Shown here: positions 24,201 to 32,728 of the stretch, in pieces | How the letters are laid out: every line of letters begins with the position of its first letter | How positions within the stretch are numbered: position 1 is the stretch's first letter | Assembly (NCBI GenBank): GCA_024196135.1 | Contig: JAMQCK010000144.1 | Coordinates: forward strand, 1-50,589 | DNA from: Pleurotus ostreatus/Saccharomyces cerevisiae fusant | Taxonomy: Eukaryota; Opisthokonta | Length of the DNA: 50,589 bases | Direction: 5' to 3' | The notes under the pieces: generated by a model | What the model saw: the letters and a program-made list of their open reading frames with translations, nothing else | Told to the model about the DNA's origin: nothing | Database searches by the model: none | Made by a program: the position numbers and the translations under genes

Positions 24201-26271
24201 CGCTGAGGCGGAGGGGGCGCAAACGGGTTGATGCCACCCATCTTGGCCATGCGCGCGGCGACACGCTGGCGACGAGCATCCTCATCGTCCTCCTCTTGCT
24301 CCGCAGATGCTTCTGGCTGAGGCGTGGGTGCGTCCTCCTGAGCGGGGGACTCCGGACGATCGCCTTCAGGATGAGACGTCTGTTCGTAGAGCTTCGCCTT
24401 GCCTTCGTCTTTCAGGACCGTGGGCGAGGCTTTAAGGAGTGTAGGTGAAGTCAGATCGCCTTCTTCCGGCTCAGCTACCTTCAGATCGTCGTGCGCAGGA
24501 ATGGCAGATGTCGGCGGCCTGTCCTCAACGATATCTGCAGACGCGGGGGGCGGAGCGTCAGGCGAGGGCGGCCTGAACTCGTCCTCATCGGCCTCAACCG
24601 GAGGCTTGGGCGGGGCTTCAGCAACGGAGGACTTGCGAGAGCCTGCATCGAGCGAAGGCTTGCGCGCGGAGTCGATAGAGGCCTTCCGCTCCACGTCGAT
24701 AGACTTGCGCGCGCTGCTGACAGACGACTTCCGCTCGACGTCTGCCGATACTTTGCGCTGAGAATCAATCGACTTCCGCTTGCTCTCGTCGATGGATTTC
24801 CTGCGCTCCGCTTCCGCCTCCAATTTCTCTTCCGCTTCGTTCTCCGCCGCCATCTCCTCCCGCGATGCATGCCCCGGAGGTAGCGATACGTCCGTGTCTG
24901 CCGACTTGGAGACCTCGCCGACCTCTTCCTCTACGTCGCCGCTCTTCTGAGCACCTTCGGGGAGGATGGAGCCGGGCGAGACCACCACGCCGTCCTTGAG
25001 GACCTCATTGGACTTCGGAAGGGTGGGCTTGGCTTCGTCTGAGGCAGCAGGATTCTCTGAAGCAACTTTGGGTGCATCTTCGGAGGCAGGCTTGGATTCA
25101 TCAGCTGCAGGTTTGGCCTCCTCTGCTGACTTCGCGGCATCCTCTCCTGCGCCCTCGATGGGAGGTGGTGGCGGTGCAGGCGAGGGTGACTTCGGTGCCT
25201 TCCTTCGAGGTGGCCCTGCCCGACGCGGGGCCGCTGGCATAGGCATGGAAGCAGGGGGCGAGAGCGCAGTGCCGCCAGGAGTGTGCGCTTCGGTCTGAGG
25301 TGTACCGCCGGGAGATAGCGAGTCCTTCTTTGCCTCTGGCTTCGCCTCCTGCGAGAAGTAATCTGGGTATATGCGTGAGTAAGGAGTGGTATCAAGGAGC
25401 GGGTAATCGCACCTTGCGATCCGCGACGAGCACTCTCAGCGGGAGATCGCGCCGCGGAGGGAGATGTTGCTGGGTGCGACTCTGGACGTATGGTCAGTCG
25501 TGATTTGGGATCCGCTGTGGACGACATACCAGGCTTAGGCGAGACCACAGGGACAGCTTCCTCCTCAGTCTCTTCCTTGGGCTTTGCAGCGGGCTCGGGC
25601 TTCTTCTCCGGCTTCGGTGGTGCACGACCAAAGATGGGCGGGGCCATACCCACTCGCGCGCCGCCAAGGCGCGCCATCCGGGCGGCGATTGCTGCGCGTC
25701 GCTGCCTCTCCTCCTCTTCCGGATCTACCTCCTTCTCCTCCGCGCCTTCGCCTTCAGCAGCAGGCTCTTCACCCTCAGCATGCTCCTTGTCTTCATGATG
25801 TTCGGCTGATGGTGATTTGGCGCCTTCGCGGGCCTCCTCTGATGGCGCGCCGAGCTCCTTCTTGGCTTTCGATGCTTCCTCATCCTCGTCCGGTGTAGGC
25901 GAGCGCACAGCTGGCGGCGGCTTCCATTTGGGCTTCTCCGTCGCTGGCTTCGGCGCAATAGGCGGTGCCGGCGCACCGAATGCACCACGCCCTTGCAGTG
26001 CCGCCATCCGCTCCTTGAGACTTCCTCCCTTCCCAATCGCCTCCTTCGCATCCGCAGCCGACATCCCCGCGCGTTTCTTCTCCTCGGCAGTCTCCGTAGA
26101 CGCTGCCGCAGGCGGAGGTGATGGTGAGCGCGGCTTCCAGTTCGATAGCCCGCCAGGCTTGGGGCGCGGTGCCGGCGGGGGTGCGGGCTGCGGGGCAGAG
26201 GCGCCCGACTTCTCGAAGGCGGCGATCCGGTCGCGCAGGGAGCCGACCTTGCGAGGCGGTGGATCAGACAT
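21238..26271 (-). CDS. BBC1: Bbc1/Aim3-type actin cortical patch scaffold, proline-rich
   Basis: About 1,500 residues in seven or so exons. N-terminus MSDPPPRKVGSLRDRIAAFE, then long PPPP-, E- and S-rich disordered stretches. A short unit recurs about six times: LRDRIAAFEK, LKERMAALQGRGAFG, ARMARLGGARVGM, ARMAKMGGINPF, ERMAKLGGIKFG and AKIANMGGMRFGM. An RKxS ladder lies at about 24640-24830. The conserved C-terminal domain contains LSQWELTPGGVNMEF, AVWGRVGVQICEAATTLFDK, IGDGSFHGFVAATLHEVP, EIMPGDVVLLRDAKLKGHKG and GIVGEFEGKKSKVRVFQAN, ending GTIKVFRVLEA (stop 21238-21240, last 8 codons in their own exon). This fits the Bbc1/Aim3 C-terminal domain, whose yeast members sit at endocytic actin patches and restrain Arp2/3 activators. 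No N-terminal SH3 domain is visible, unlike yeast Bbc1. Confidence 0.8.
24640..24830 (-). repeat. RKxS repeat ladder in the Bbc1-type protein
   Basis: The coding strand gives successive RRKSID, KRKSID, RKVSAD, RKSSVS, RKSIDV, RKASID, RKPSLD and RKSSV motifs, spaced about 7-10 residues apart. They look like basophilic kinase sites (R-K-x-S). The DNA is degenerate, so the repetition is selected at the protein level or is old. Confidence 0.65.
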
Positions 26272-26477
26272 GATTGTTCAGGACGAGAATGTTATCTTCC
26301 AGAGATCAGTAAAGGCGCTCGACACCGTGGCCGGCGATGAGCACGCGCGTCGCTCCGCGAGGCAACAGTTGACGTCCGTTTGGCATGTCGGTGATCGGGC
26401 CGGATCTCCGGCAGCGCGTCGATCGGGGCTTCCTGATGATCTCGAGCTCTACGACTTGTTCAGAGCCACCATCTATC
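26272..26477. promoter_or_regulatory. Compact divergent promoter
   Basis: 206 bp between the start codons of the Bbc1-type gene (-) and the 87-aa basic-protein gene (+). No TATA box is evident. Confidence 0.55.
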
Positions 26478-26793
26478 ATGGGAAAGAGCGCAAAGATGTG
26501 CAAGCGGGTCGTGCGTAGCATGATCTACGTATACTCTACTCGGGAGCTGACCTTGCTCCTAGAAGAAGACCGCTTCCTCAGTCTCGCAGGCAGCCGTACA
26601 AAAGCCTAGTGCCGCTCCCCCTTCTGCCGCTGTTCAACAATCCAAGAAGAAGGCGAACCTCAAGCAGAAAGCACAGCAAAGGGGGAAGCATGCTGATGGG
26701 CCCGTACTTGGGGGCGCTGACTACGTGGACCTCATGATGGGCAGTAGGAAGAAGGCGAAAGAGCAGGCGGCGAAATTGCCTCCGCCCGAGTGA
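26478..26793 (+). CDS. Small basic protein, 87 aa, unknown function
   Basis: Two exons: 26478-26510 (MGKSAKMCKRV) and 26563-26793, joined by a GTGCGT...CCTAG intron. The donor could be three bases earlier, which would drop the Val. The rest begins KKTASSVSQAAVQKP, continues KKKANLKQKAQQRGKHADG, then VLGGADYVDLMMGSRKKAKE and ends AAKLPPPE. It is Lys-rich at both ends with a conserved-looking LGGADYVDLM core. That core plus Lys-rich flanks suggests a nuclear or nucleolar protein, but I recognise no named family. The splice keeps one clean frame, and the gene is divergent from the Bbc1-type gene across 206 bp. Confidence 0.68.
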
Positions 26794-27288
26794 AGGATCG
26801 TCCAACTACCCTTCCTCTCGTGCGTCTCGCGCATTAATCTGCAAGTGCATGGTCTAACTTCTCTTCTTCAACCAGCTAGTCATGGGCTGGTCATCATGTA
26901 ACCCCAGCACGCCACACTCCGCTCGCTACACCAATGATCAGCGACAAGCGACTACTCCTTTCCGGCCCATCGTTCGCCAACCGCATTCGCGACTACCCTT
27001 TCTACTGGTACTAGCTCTCGAGAGAACGACGTGACACCCAATATACGTACAACCTCCTGCATAGGACACTGCGATACCCTTTCTGGTCGCCTCCTAGTGA
27101 ACATGCAGAGGTCCAATATGACAATTCTATGTCCTCACGCTACTTCTCTGGTGTCAGCGGGTCTTCAAGCCTACGAAATCTTCGGTCAGCTTGACTTTTC
27201 AACCGTTGCCACAAATGCGACAATGAAAACTGTCCGCGGAATAGCCCGCCACGTCGACAGTACGGTAGCACAAAGGAAGACCCACCGC
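26794..27288. other. Convergent intergenic region, no gene recognised
   Basis: 495 bp between two convergent stop codons. It should hold both 3' ends. The frame 27031-27381 (+) overlaps the kinase in antisense and is not supported. Confidence 0.45.
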
Positions 27289-28305
27289 TCATTCAAGGTC
27301 CTTATGCGTGACATAAGGAAGGCACTTCCGACATGTAGGACTCCCTTCGCCCGCTTCCGCAGCTGGGGGGGCAATAAATAGGTTCGGACAAACGAGCTGT
27401 CCATGGCGTTCGCACATGTGGCAGCGAACCAGACGGGTATACGTGTGGCGTTGTCCAGGAAGACAACGATAAGGCAGCTCGTGCTGCGCGCAGATGGTGA
27501 CAGACCTCGCAGAGGTGAGTATGCGCGGCGGACCTCGACTGAAGTAGGTCGTGATGAGCTGAGCGATGTCGACGTCGTCGATGCGACTGACATCGGGCGG
27601 CATGCCCACCACTATCGCATCACAGCAGACGGACGACCACTCTTCGTAGTCCTCCGTCGATGGTGGACCAATTTTGTAGAAATTATCTTGGCCTGTGTAA
27701 AGCTCGAAGATGGTCAAAGCGAGGGCGTGGTAGTCCTCGGCGAGAGTAAGTGGTTCTGGGTTGAACCCATGTCGGAGCATCCTTCTTTGTGAGATGAACT
27801 CCGCCGTCGCTTGAGTAGCCACGTATCCGTCACCGACGCGCGATGCACAGTCGAAGTCTATAAAGCGGAGAGTGCCGTCCGCGCAGCGAACCAGATTCTG
27901 GCACTTCAGATCGCCGTGGACGATGCCTTCCTCATGGAGACGCTCGACAAGGCTGCAAAGGTCGTGTATGATGGCGAGGCGCTCGTCTTTGGTGGCGATT
28001 GAGGCGGGGTCAAGGGGAGTCTCTAGGGGCATCACATAGCCCACCATGGCGCCGTCGTCGAACACACGGCCCACAATGGGAACGGCGCAGTCTTCGGCAT
28101 TTATGCAGATCTGCATCTGGCGGAGAACGTCTGCGTCGGGTACAGGCTCGTACCAGTACTTGAGCGCATATGTGCCGGCATCGGTTCTGAGCGACTTGAC
28201 CGTGCGCGTTACACCTAGCATGAGCGCTTGCAAGATACCAGGCTCCAAAGACTTCAGCTCGATATCAGTCGCCCAAGATCCAAAAGGCGCAGTGAGTTCT
28301 GGCAT
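27289..28305 (-). CDS. HGD-type protein-kinase-like protein, paralogue 1
   Basis: Single exon of 338 residues, starting MPELTAPFGSWATDIE. The frame is open further upstream, but only with a TTG, and both paralogues start at the same place. The N-lobe has ALKYWYEP (candidate ATP-binding Lys), then CAVPIVGRVFDDGAMVGYVM. The catalytic loop is VHGDLKCQNLVRCADGTLRF, so HGD-LKxxN replaces HRD, and the metal site is FIDFD in place of DFG. Further on are AEFISQRR, the αF-like EDYHALALTIFELYTGQDNF and GMPPDVSRIDD. The C-terminal 70 residues are Cys-rich: CAQHELPYRC, RHTYTRLVRCHMC, LVCPNLFIAPP and CRKCLP. This matches a fungal kinase-like group with HGD loops. Substrate and activity are unknown. It is divergent from paralogue 2. 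Confidence 0.82.
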   Translation of the reverse strand: MPELTAPFGSWATDIELKSLEPGILQALMLGVTRTVKSLRTDAGTYALKYWYEPVPDADVLRQMQICINAEDCAVPIVGRVFDDGAMVGYVMPLETPLDPASIATKDERLAIIHDLCSLVERLHEEGIVHGDLKCQNLVRCADGTLRFIDFDCASRVGDGYVATQATAEFISQRRMLRHGFNPEPLTLAEDYHALALTIFELYTGQDNFYKIGPPSTEDYEEWSSVCCDAIVVGMPPDVSRIDDVDIAQLITTYFSRGPPRILTSARSVTICAQHELPYRCLPGQRHTYTRLVRCHMCERHGQLVCPNLFIAPPAAEAGEGSPTCRKCLPYVTHKDLE

Positions 28306-28798
28306 GTTGGTTTGGCAGGCGTGTACAAAGGAGATGGACGCTGGAAGCAAGTACGCGTGAGAAAATGATGGGCGCCTATTTTGATTGCGTGACGCACCTT
28401 GCTCAGAACTCTCACTCTGGCGGCTCTCAACTCATCGTACAGCTGCCTATATACCCCAGTAGGCGCTGCATCGCACAGCTCATGCAGAGCGCCCGGCGGA
28501 AGCGCCAAGCGCTAAGGCATGCCTGAGTCTTCGCAGAGAAGCGGCTTCGATCTTCGAATTTCAGGAGGTTCGCAGCGCCTATTCGACCGTGTATGCGTCA
28601 GTGTGGATGCTGACGACGCACAGTGTGTGCGTGGCGTAGGACCGTACATATAATCAATTCGAGGCTGGCGGAGGGTGTCTCACGCCGAATTGCGCTGTGT
28701 GGCACATCAGTCAGCGCTTGGTGAAATGCTACTGGCGCCCTCTACCAGCGCCCTCATCTCTTTAGGCGCTGGTCCGACTACCTCGCACACGACCAGGC
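28306..28798. promoter_or_regulatory. Divergent promoter of kinase paralogues 1 and 2
   Basis: 493 bp. For paralogue 1 (-) TATATA lies at 28448-28453, about 140 bp before its start. For paralogue 2 (+) CATATAAT is at 28647-28654, about 145 bp before its start. GGCGCC occurs at about 28734, inside ACTGGCGCCCTC, which recurs upstream of a mini-protein gene at 32578. Confidence 0.5.
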
Positions 28799-29821
28799 AT
28801 GCAGGACCCTGCCGCGCCTTTTGGCTCGTGGGACGCCGACTTCGACATTCTCGTTGTCCATGAATCGGGCAGCTGGACGCCTCTGCACTTGAACAGTCGG
28901 CGCAACGTCATGACGCACCAGACAGCGTCGGACACCTATGCTGTCAAGTGGTGGTTCGACGGCATCGAGGAGGCGGACATACCGCGCCAGCTCCGTATAG
29001 GCCTGCAAGCCGGCGACTGCGTCGTTCCTCCCGTTGGACGCGTCTTCGAAAGGGATACCATCATCGGATACGTGATGCGCCTAGAAACACTGTTCGACCC
29101 GCGTTCACTCACCTCCAAGGAGGACCGCTACTATGCTATCCACGAAGTCTGTGATCTCGTCAGCCGCCTTCACGCGAAGGGGATCGTCCACGGCGACGTG
29201 AAGCGCATGAACATCGTACGCTGTACCGACGGCGCGCTTCGTTTTATCGACCTCGAGTGCATGTCCGTGGTCGGAGACGGCTTCGTCGCTTCCGTCGCTA
29301 CCGATCAATACATCTCGCAGCAGCGGCAGTTTCGCCACGGTCATGCTCCTGAAGCTCTTTCCTTCGACGAAGATTACCACTCCCTCGCTCTTCTCATTTT
29401 CGAGATATTCACCGGGCACGATGACTTCTACGGCTTTGGTTTAACTTCTTCCGAGAATTTGGAGGATTGGTCGATCGCCTGTACTGACGCCTCGCTGGCA
29501 GGCATGCCACCGGATGTCAGTCAAATTGACGACTCGGAAATCGCCCAGCTCATCACGGGCTATTTCAACCGAGGACCGCCGCGTATATTGTCCTTGGACA
29601 ATACGGAGACTATTTGCATGCTGCATGAACTACCCCTGCGCTGTATGCCCGGAGGGCGTCACACTTACACTCGCCTCGTTCAGTGCTTGACCTGTTCTGG
29701 GGGTGCTCAGGCATCACATTGCCCCAGACTCTTCGTTGCACCACCTGTAACTCAGGAAGAGAAAGGCAGTCCTGCATGTGTTCGATGCCTTCCTCACATC
29801 AAACATATCGACTTCGACTAA
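28799..29821 (+). CDS. HGD-type protein-kinase-like protein, paralogue 2
   Basis: Single exon of 340 residues starting MQDPAAPFGSWDADFDILVV. Conserved with paralogues 1 and 3: YAVKWWFD (Lys), EEADIPRQLRI, CVVPPVGRVFERDTIIGYVM, VHGDVKRMNIVRCTDGALRF, FIDLECMSVVGDG, DEDYHSLALLIFEIFTGHDD, GMPPDVSQIDD and LITGYFNRGPPRIL. The Cys-rich tail has CMLHELPLRCMPGG, RHTYTRLVQCLTC, HCPRLFVAPP and CVRCLPHIKHIDFD. The glycine-rich loop is not canonical, so nucleotide binding is uncertain. The DFG position reads IDLE rather than IDFD, and this is shared with paralogue 3, making 2 and 3 the closer pair. Confidence 0.82.
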   Translation: MQDPAAPFGSWDADFDILVVHESGSWTPLHLNSRRNVMTHQTASDTYAVKWWFDGIEEADIPRQLRIGLQAGDCVVPPVGRVFERDTIIGYVMRLETLFDPRSLTSKEDRYYAIHEVCDLVSRLHAKGIVHGDVKRMNIVRCTDGALRFIDLECMSVVGDGFVASVATDQYISQQRQFRHGHAPEALSFDEDYHSLALLIFEIFTGHDDFYGFGLTSSENLEDWSIACTDASLAGMPPDVSQIDDSEIAQLITGYFNRGPPRILSLDNTETICMLHELPLRCMPGGRHTYTRLVQCLTCSGGAQASHCPRLFVAPPVTQEEKGSPACVRCLPHIKHIDFD

Positions 29822-29898
29822 GGGAACACATAGATGGCTCAGGATCCGCATGTTTAGTGGCTGATACATTGTTCATACATATATCTCACAGCACTTGT

Positions 29899-30129
29899 TC
29901 AGGCTCTATAGATTTGTTGTCTGTTTGGCGCTACGTCGGTGCAGATAGGACAATTGAAACTGGTCCTTCCTGATTTGACATCCGACGGTAGCACAGGGTA
30001 GTACGGGCACTTGTCCCTCGTGGTGGCGCACCACTGGCCGTTGCGGCCAGCACAGCAGAAATCTTGATAAAACATGTGTTTTGGCTTCGCTCTGCAATTC
30101 TTGTAGGGGCGTATGGAGGTGCAGCACAT
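29899..30129 (-). CDS. Cys-rich mini-protein A, 76 aa
   Basis: Open frame MCCTSIRPYKNCRAKPKHMF, then YQDFCCAGRNGQWC, PYYPVLPSDVKSGR, FNCPIC, and a TGA at 29899-29901. It has 10 Cys in 76 residues and no signal peptide. The start is the second ATG. The first (30136, other frame) gives an unrelated sequence, while this frame matches mini-protein B downstream. A GTAAGT at about 30180 and a TATA-like ATATATAT at 30283-30290 fit a promoter and a 5' UTR intron on this strand. It lies in antisense orientation just after kinase paralogue 2. Its Cys and aromatic spacing (C-x4-KH-x-[FY]...C...GQWC...CP-x-C) resembles the tails of the neighbouring kinases. The family is not recognised, and a zinc-binding role is only a guess. 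Confidence 0.55.
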   Translation of the reverse strand: MCCTSIRPYKNCRAKPKHMFYQDFCCAGRNGQWCATTRDKCPYYPVLPSDVKSGRTSFNCPICTDVAPNRQQIYRA

Positions 30130-31064
30130 CTTTTCATTTATGGGCTTTTAGGAAAATTCCTGCGAATGTGCATGACTTACCGCGAGTCAAGGGATTCTTC
30201 GAGCTCTCGCGAGGAAATTCTTGTGCAGCAGCTTGTGTAGAGGTAAGCCCGCTGAGGAACGCTGATCAAAGGAGGGAAGCGGATATATATTGTGAGCTCA
30301 GTGTGGCGTACACCATAATTGGCGCCATTGCTCAACGCGCGTTCAATGAAAACGCGCTTTCCGAGTCAGCGCCAAAATCGGGGTTCTGACTCTCAATATG
30401 CCAAGCAGTGTCCACCCTCTCGTTGAAAGTTTACACAAGTACTGGGCGCTAGACGGATATCCTGATGCTGGGATCTCACAGCTGTCAGTGCAGCATCTAC
30501 CAGGGTGAGCGAGCGTAGCCCGTCGTGGCCATAAAATCCGGTTGCACGTGTGTTGTCGGCATCCTCCGAACTGCTTGTGATTCGTGAATTCGAAGGTCAG
30601 GATTCCCACATACCCACCAACCTCCCTCGACACGTAACTGCGCGACCGCCCACTCGAGCGTCTATTGATCCTCCGTGTATCTGAATGTTGGTTTGACGCG
30701 GCGCTCGATAAGGCGCGCTGGATATGACGACTGCACCGAGTAGACTCGGCGATTGTTCAGTACGGTTCTCATCCCCATGATTCGAATTTCACTGATATGC
30801 ATGATTTGGCGCCCATGGACACACATTGAGTCAGGTTAGAGCGCTCGAGCTCTGCCGTCAATCCTCGCATCCAAACCCTAGGGCGCCTCCTCCTTCGACC
30901 TTTATAAGCGCTGGGCGTCAACGGCCATCGAACATCCCCACTGCGCCGCCTAATTTCAAACCTGAGGCGCCGATTCGCCCTTACATAACTAGCTCAATTG
31001 CAACAGCCTTCCATCCACAGTTTTCTTCTGACGCCCACCTCGTTCTTGCACTCCCTTGGTCGTC
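30130..31064. other. Upstream region of mini-protein A and kinase paralogue 3
   Basis: 935 bp. ATATATAT at 30283-30290 serves the minus-strand mini-gene, and TATAAG around 30903-30908 serves paralogue 3. GGCGCC occurs at 30321 and at 30808. The frames inside (30343-30633 -, 30826-31140 +) have no domain. Confidence 0.45.
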
Positions 31065-32219
31065 ATGCAAGGTATCGACTCTCCGTTCGGCTCCTGGCCC
31101 ATGGACGTCGACATGCTGTCCTTTGAGACGCACGAACTGAACGCACTCCTACTTGGCGTGGACCGTCAGGTGCTATCATTCGAGCGAGACTCCAATGCCT
31201 ACGTTGTCAAGCTCTGGTATGATGCTTTGGAGGAGGCCGACGTTCCGCGTCAGCTCCGCATATGCCAACTTGCTGGGGACTGTGTAGTACCCATCGTCGG
31301 CCGCGCCTATAGGCATGGCGTACTCATTGGCTACGTAATGCGACGAGAAGCCCCTCTCGACCTCTCCTCTACATCTTCCAAGGACAAGCGCCTTGCCGTG
31401 ATCCGTCAGGTTTGCGATCTGGTCGACCGCCTTCACTCCCGTAACATGGTCCACGGCGATCTCAAGCGCCTGAATATCATGCGCTGCGCCGATGGCGCCC
31501 TCCGCTTTATCGACCTCGAATGCATGTCCGTCGTTGGGGACGGGTTCGTGGCACAAGTTGCGACCGCCCAGTACATGTCGCAGAGGCGTAGCCTTCGTCC
31601 CGACTCGGATCGCGAGCCGCTGTCGCTCAGCGAGGACTACCACTCCCTCGCGCTTCTCATCTTTGAGCTCTACACTGGCCGCGACGACTTCTACAGCATC
31701 GGGCCGACGTCCACAGAAGACCAAATAATCTGGTCTGATGTTTGCTGCGACGCCGCAAACATAGGGATGCCACCAGACGTTCGTCGCATCGACGACCCGA
31801 TGGTCGCGCAGCTGATCGCGGGCTACTTCAGCCGAGGACCGGACCGTCATCTTACCCTAGACAGCACTCTGTTGATTTGCGTGCAGCATGAGATGCCCTT
31901 CTGGTGCGTACGGGGTGTTCAGCACACATATACTCGCATAGTGCGTTGTTATGCGTGCCGCGATTCTGAGCGGCAGTCGCCATGCCCGAATCTTTATGCG
32001 GCTCCGCGTGCTCCTCGTACTACGAGCAGTCCCGCCTGCACGACGTGCTTGCCGTTCATCACGCATGCGGGTCTTCAGTGGTATGTTGATGAGCAATGTT
32101 TGCCTACAGTTCTGACTATATTCCAGAGGCACACTCTCCTTGCCTACTCTTGCGCGCTTAGCAATTCCTGCCAGCACCGGCGAACGTGTCCACAAAGATC
32201 TGCTATCAGTATAGTGTAG
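31065..32219 (+). CDS. HGD-type protein-kinase-like protein, paralogue 3
   Basis: Starts MQGIDSPFGSWPMDVDMLSF (ATG at 31065; the earlier in-frame codon is TTG). Lys49 sits in YVVKLWYD, the catalytic loop is VHGDLKRLNIMRCADGALRF (H130, D132, N137), and FIDLEC (D150) stands in place of DFG. SEDYHSLALLIFELYTGRDD follows, then a Cys-rich tail ending CTTCLPFITHAGLQ. Both paralogues stop right after this point (KHIDFD, THKDLE). Here the unspliced frame reads on to a TAG at 32217, but a 46-nt GTATGT...TTCCAG intron (32081-32126) would create a TGA split across the junction, ending the protein at residue 338 as in its paralogues. The CDS end is therefore 32127 if spliced and 32219 if not. Confidence 0.8.
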   Translation: MQGIDSPFGSWPMDVDMLSFETHELNALLLGVDRQVLSFERDSNAYVVKLWYDALEEADVPRQLRICQLAGDCVVPIVGRAYRHGVLIGYVMRREAPLDLSSTSSKDKRLAVIRQVCDLVDRLHSRNMVHGDLKRLNIMRCADGALRFIDLECMSVVGDGFVAQVATAQYMSQRRSLRPDSDREPLSLSEDYHSLALLIFELYTGRDDFYSIGPTSTEDQIIWSDVCCDAANIGMPPDVRRIDDPMVAQLIAGYFSRGPDRHLTLDSTLLICVQHEMPFWCVRGVQHTYTRIVRCYACRDSERQSPCPNLYAAPRAPRTTSSPACTTCLPFITHAGLQWYVDEQCLPTVLTIFQRHTLLAYSCALSNSCQHRRTCPQRSAISIV

Positions 32220-32728
32220 AATGAACCCACTACTATATTCAGGACCCCTATGCTATCGTTACGCAATACATGCTGCGTCTCCGTCGTCCATGGTCACCCG
32301 CATTTTTCACGCGGCCAAAAGATCAACGAAGTTCGAAATTTCCTAATCAGTCCCCAGGCTGCATTACTTGAGATCTAGTCATGATAGTAGTTCAACGCGC
32401 CAAGTGTGTGTGGTGTCACCGTTCGGTCAAATCTGGATTGAATCCATTCTCATCAGGTTCCTTCGATCTATGTAGCAGTGGCAGCTTCTGGTCGCCCACT
32501 TGCCGCGAGACGCCCATTCCTGTTGCGGACAGCTCTCAAGTCCCTAGAATGGAGTCACGATTGCGCACACTGCCGACACTGGCGCCCTCAGAGTAAGCGC
32601 CGATATAGCAAGATATAAGTGCGCGCCTGGACGCTCACTGAAGTTCTCAAATCCCCCACCTGCTTTACATTCGCGCATAATAGTCGTGCCTCAAATGTGC
32701 GTTGGCTTTCTGTCTTCGAGTCCTTGGC
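32220..32728. other. Upstream region of mini-protein B
   Basis: 509 bp. TATAAG at 32614-32619 lies 115 bp before the mini-protein start, and ACTGGCGCCCTC at 32578-32589 repeats a 12-mer from the kinase divergent promoter. No gene was recognised. Confidence 0.45.

Noticed and set aside
31176..31850. 224-aa minus-strand frame
   Set aside because: Mirror of kinase paralogue 3, with corresponding shadows at 29105-29419 and 27403-27792 for the other paralogues.
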